DNA of 64,000 nt, from assembly GCF_002563695.1 (NCBI RefSeq), contig NZ_PDJI01000001.1:1-64000 (forward strand), given 5' to 3'. Source of the DNA: Georgenia soli. GTDB taxonomy: Bacteria; Actinomycetota; Actinomycetes; Actinomycetales; Actinomycetaceae. This document shows positions 61,896 to 64,000 of this stretch, one piece after another. Position numbers and translations under genes: made by a program. The first letter of the stretch is position 1. Every line of letters begins with the position of its first letter. The notes below the pieces were generated by a model. The model ran no database searches. It worked only from the letters and a program-made list of their open reading frames with translations, and was not told where the DNA came from.

Positions 61896-63818
61896 TTAGG
61901 CCACGCCGGCCAACGCGGTTCGGGTTATCGCCTGCTCCGTGGTGGACGTGCCGGCGAGGAGCTGGCGGCGGGCGGCAGCGTAGTCGGCGCGTCCGTCGGG
62001 TCTGCGGGGATGGGCGCCGTAGACGTTGGTGCCGTCAGCAGGTAACAGGGCGAGCTGGCCGGGTCCTGGGCGCCGGCCGGGGGAGGTGCGCCGTGGTGCG
62101 CGCATCCACTCCTGTTCCGCCTGCCACCACGCCCATAGCTCGCGCTCGATGCAGTAGCGGGCCGCTCGCTCGCGGAGCCGGCCGCGGGTGCCGAGGTGCC
62201 GGGCGGCGGTGTCGCGTCGGTCGCGGTCGCTGCGGATCCAGCCGTCAGCAGTTCGAGTGATCAGCCCAAAGGTGGCGAGTCGCTCGAGGGTGTTGCTGGT
62301 ACGTGAATGCGTCGTTCCGGTTACTTCGGCGAGTTGGCCGAGGGTGAGAGGTTCGTCTGTGGTGCGGGCGTACAGGTTGCCTGCGTGGTGGCCCAGACCC
62401 CCGGCTGTGGTGAAGGCGTCGTGTGCGCTGGCCTGGGTGCGTGCGGCGAGCTCGGCGATCAGCGTGGAGCGGTGGGCGGCCCCGGCCCCTTCGGGGCGCG
62501 GGTCCGCTTGTGACCGACTTCTAGCTGCGTCCCTGTGGATTTGGTTCCTGGGGTCGATCGTCCAGTGCGCGGCGTGGGGTCCGTCCGCCGGGCGGGTCTG
62601 GCTGATCCAGCCCTCCTCAGCCAGGCGCAGCAGCGCGGTGCGGGCGGTCTCACGGCCGATGCCGGCCAGGAGGGCGAGGCGGCGGATGTCGGCCTCGACC
62701 TCGGCGGTGAGGGCCTGGACGGCGAGCAGGCAGAGCACGTCGAGGACGCGCCGGTCGGTGGGGCCGCTGCGGGTAGCCCACCGGCCCGGGGAGGTGTCCG
62801 CGCGCGCCTGGACCTCGCGCACGTGGGCGGCGACGGCGCCGGCCCGGGCGTCGAAGGTCGGGTCGTCCCCGGTGGTGCGGGCGGTGGCGGCGACGTAGCG
62901 CACGGCCTTGTGCCACTGCCGGCGCAGCACCGCAGCGCCGCTGTCCGGCCCGCCGGTAGGGCGCGGGGTCCGGTCGGAGCGGTCGCGGCGGGTGCGCACG
63001 TGCTCCAGGCCGGGTGCGGAGCTCGCGAGGGCGGCGATGTCCTCGTGGTGCCAGCGGGCGGCGGCCGCGCCGATCAGGACCCGCCAGAGCACCGCGGAGG
63101 CGTCGCCGGCGGCGGCGTCCTCGGCCAGGGCGGCCGCGGAGGCGGCGGGCAGGGCCCGCCTGGGGCCGGGAAGGTAGAGGTGGCCGTGGGCGTCGACGGG
63201 GACCGGCTGGTGGAGCTCGATCTCGCCAGCGGGCTCGTGGTGGTCGACCAGGCGGGCGAGGGTGGCGACGAAGGCGGTCAGCTGCTCGGCCGTGACCGTG
63301 GGCTGCATCAGGGTCTCCAGCGACCCGGCCAGGACGGTGGAGGCGCCGCCGTGGCGGTGCGGGGCACCGGGAGGACGGACGCAGCCGGTGGCCGGGTTCG
63401 ACAGGGGAGCAAGGTCCAGGGTCGGGCACAGCGTCTTCGCCAGGCGCCCCATGATCGCCACCGTCTCGGCGGCGACTCCCTCGCTCAGCGCGAGCCAGAT
63501 GTGCCGGCCACCGCCCGGACCGGACTCACACACCACGTGAGGCAGGTGGGAGGCCTCGAGCAGGCCGACGAGCATCTCCGCGTCGCGCGCTGCCGCGGTC
63601 GGGTCGGCCTTGGCGTCGAGGTCGAACGCGACCAGACAGAACCGTCCTTGCTGGTTCGCCAGGTAGACCGCCCAGGGCTGCTCCGGGACCGGTGCGCTGG
63701 TCGGCGTGTGCCCGGAGTAGACGTTCAGCGCTTGCCCGTAGGCGTCGACGGCGGCCACACGCACGCGGCCGCGTGGGCTCATCGCGGCGGTCAGGGACCA
63801 CGCATCGGCACGCGACAC
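61896..63818 (-). CDS. Primase-type replication protein (AEP-like domain plus HTH domains)
   Basis: 640 residues. The N-terminal ~200 residues look like an archaeo-eukaryotic primase/bifunctional primase-polymerase domain: FCLVAFDLDAKAD (acidic motif), VVCESGPGGGRHIWLAL (motif with the catalytic His) and a DLAPLSN segment. From about 350 there are two winged-helix-like segments (IRRLALLAGIGRETARTALLRLAEEGWI and LTLGQLAEVTGTTHSRTSNTLERLATFGLI). This layout fits actinomycete plasmid replication initiators. The start GTG 63818 has hairpins upstream. Confidence 0.75.
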   Translation of the reverse strand: MSRADAWSLTAAMSPRGRVRVAAVDAYGQALNVYSGHTPTSAPVPEQPWAVYLANQQGRFCLVAFDLDAKADPTAAARDAEMLVGLLEASHLPHVVCESGPGGGRHIWLALSEGVAAETVAIMGRLAKTLCPTLDLAPLSNPATGCVRPPGAPHRHGGASTVLAGSLETLMQPTVTAEQLTAFVATLARLVDHHEPAGEIELHQPVPVDAHGHLYLPGPRRALPAASAAALAEDAAAGDASAVLWRVLIGAAAARWHHEDIAALASSAPGLEHVRTRRDRSDRTPRPTGGPDSGAAVLRRQWHKAVRYVAATARTTGDDPTFDARAGAVAAHVREVQARADTSPGRWATRSGPTDRRVLDVLCLLAVQALTAEVEADIRRLALLAGIGRETARTALLRLAEEGWISQTRPADGPHAAHWTIDPRNQIHRDAARSRSQADPRPEGAGAAHRSTLIAELAARTQASAHDAFTTAGGLGHHAGNLYARTTDEPLTLGQLAEVTGTTHSRTSNTLERLATFGLITRTADGWIRSDRDRRDTAARHLGTRGRLRERAARYCIERELWAWWQAEQEWMRAPRRTSPGRRPGPGQLALLPADGTNVYGAHPRRPDGRADYAAARRQLLAGTSTTEQAITRTALAGVA

Positions 63819-63890
63819 GCCGGAGATAGGTAGGCGCGCGTGTGCAGGGCGTCGGGGAGCGGGTGCAGGTATGGTGGGCTCCGAGCGTTG

Positions 63891-63990
63891 AACACACCTG
63901 AGGGTGTGTTAGGTCTGGCCCTTCACCGATCGCCGCCAAGCAAGTGGGTGAAGGACTTGGACTGCCGGGCCGGCCCTTCGGGGCCGGCCC
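63891..63990. other. Three consecutive hairpins upstream of the replication gene
   Basis: AACACACC/GGTGTGTT (63891-63910), CCTTCACC/GGTGAAGG (63920-63954) and GGGCCGGCCC-TTCG-GGGCCGGCCC (63967-63990). The last, with its TTCG loop, looks like a terminator of a gene to the right of the window or on the plus strand. The first two could be operators or a counter-transcript control region for replication. Confidence 0.55.
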
Positions 63991-64000
63991 ACTCGCATTT

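Noticed and set aside
62535..63833. 432-codon plus-strand open frame
   Set aside because: Antisense of the primase-like Rep gene, Gly/Val-rich shadow.

Overview
The window is high-GC DNA from an actinomycete. The proteins look actinobacterial (DUF4913 next to a TraG-like coupling protein, MobC/relaxase pair, ParA plus low-complexity partner, primase-type Rep) and GTG starts are common. I cannot name a genus. Plasmid maintenance, conjugation, recombinases and catabolic operons lie side by side, so this is most likely a large catabolic plasmid or an integrative conjugative element. No rRNA, tRNA, CRISPR array or obvious chromosomal housekeeping block was seen.

Layout. 1-1285: end of a conjugation module (TraG/VirD4-like ATPase fragment, DUF4913). 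1436-14205: catabolic locus 1: dehydrogenase, SDR and FAD-linked oxidase on the minus strand; PdxA-like dehydrogenase, DUF1537 four-carbon-acid kinase and a proton-translocating transhydrogenase on the plus strand; then a TRAP transporter. 14841-22779: accessory genes (YhcG-like nuclease, secreted metallophosphoesterase, small proteins), a three-gene tyrosine-recombinase transposon and a broken RES-domain gene. 22879-36297: SDR and FCD-type GntR regulator, then a 12-gene minus-strand operon (ABC importer, MaoC hydratase, enoyl-CoA hydratase, three class III CoA-transferases, FAD oxidoreductase, DapA-family lyase, aldehyde dehydrogenase, 7Fe ferredoxin). 36769-37395: remnant of an MFS transporter carrying a (GAC)15 repeat. 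37502-41276: mobilisation module (relaxase, MobC, putative oriT). 41495-42499: LigC-like DNA ligase. 42700-48247: catabolic locus 2 (dehydrogenase, YhfZ-like regulator, MFS transporter, DUF1537 kinase, PdxA2). 48275-49640: frameshifted tetR, serine resolvase and res-like site. 49718-54500: defence island (HIT-membrane protein overlapping a ThsB-like TIR protein, a DUF6338-like pair, an Eco29kI-like restriction-modification system with Vsr). 54509-64000: plasmid backbone (coiled-coil DNA-binding candidate, iterons, ParA and partner, primase-like Rep, hairpins).

How it fits together. Loci 1 and 2 both pair a PdxA-type oxidative decarboxylase with a DUF1537 kinase and a 3-hydroxyisobutyrate-dehydrogenase-family enzyme, the known toolkit for threonate/erythronate-type acids that yields dihydroxyacetone phosphate. 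The copies are divergent, so they are not a recent duplication. Six promoters of these loci, the TRAP genes and the gntR gene share a CAG-N4-CTG-like palindrome over the probable -10, suggesting one regulon. The ABC/CoA-transferase operon has different palindromes and probably degrades an unidentified acid through CoA esters.

The best candidate for an undescribed system is the TIR/HIT-membrane pair at 49718-51105: a Thoeris-type TIR translationally coupled to a HIT nucleotide-binding domain fused to membrane helices, with no recognisable ThsA.
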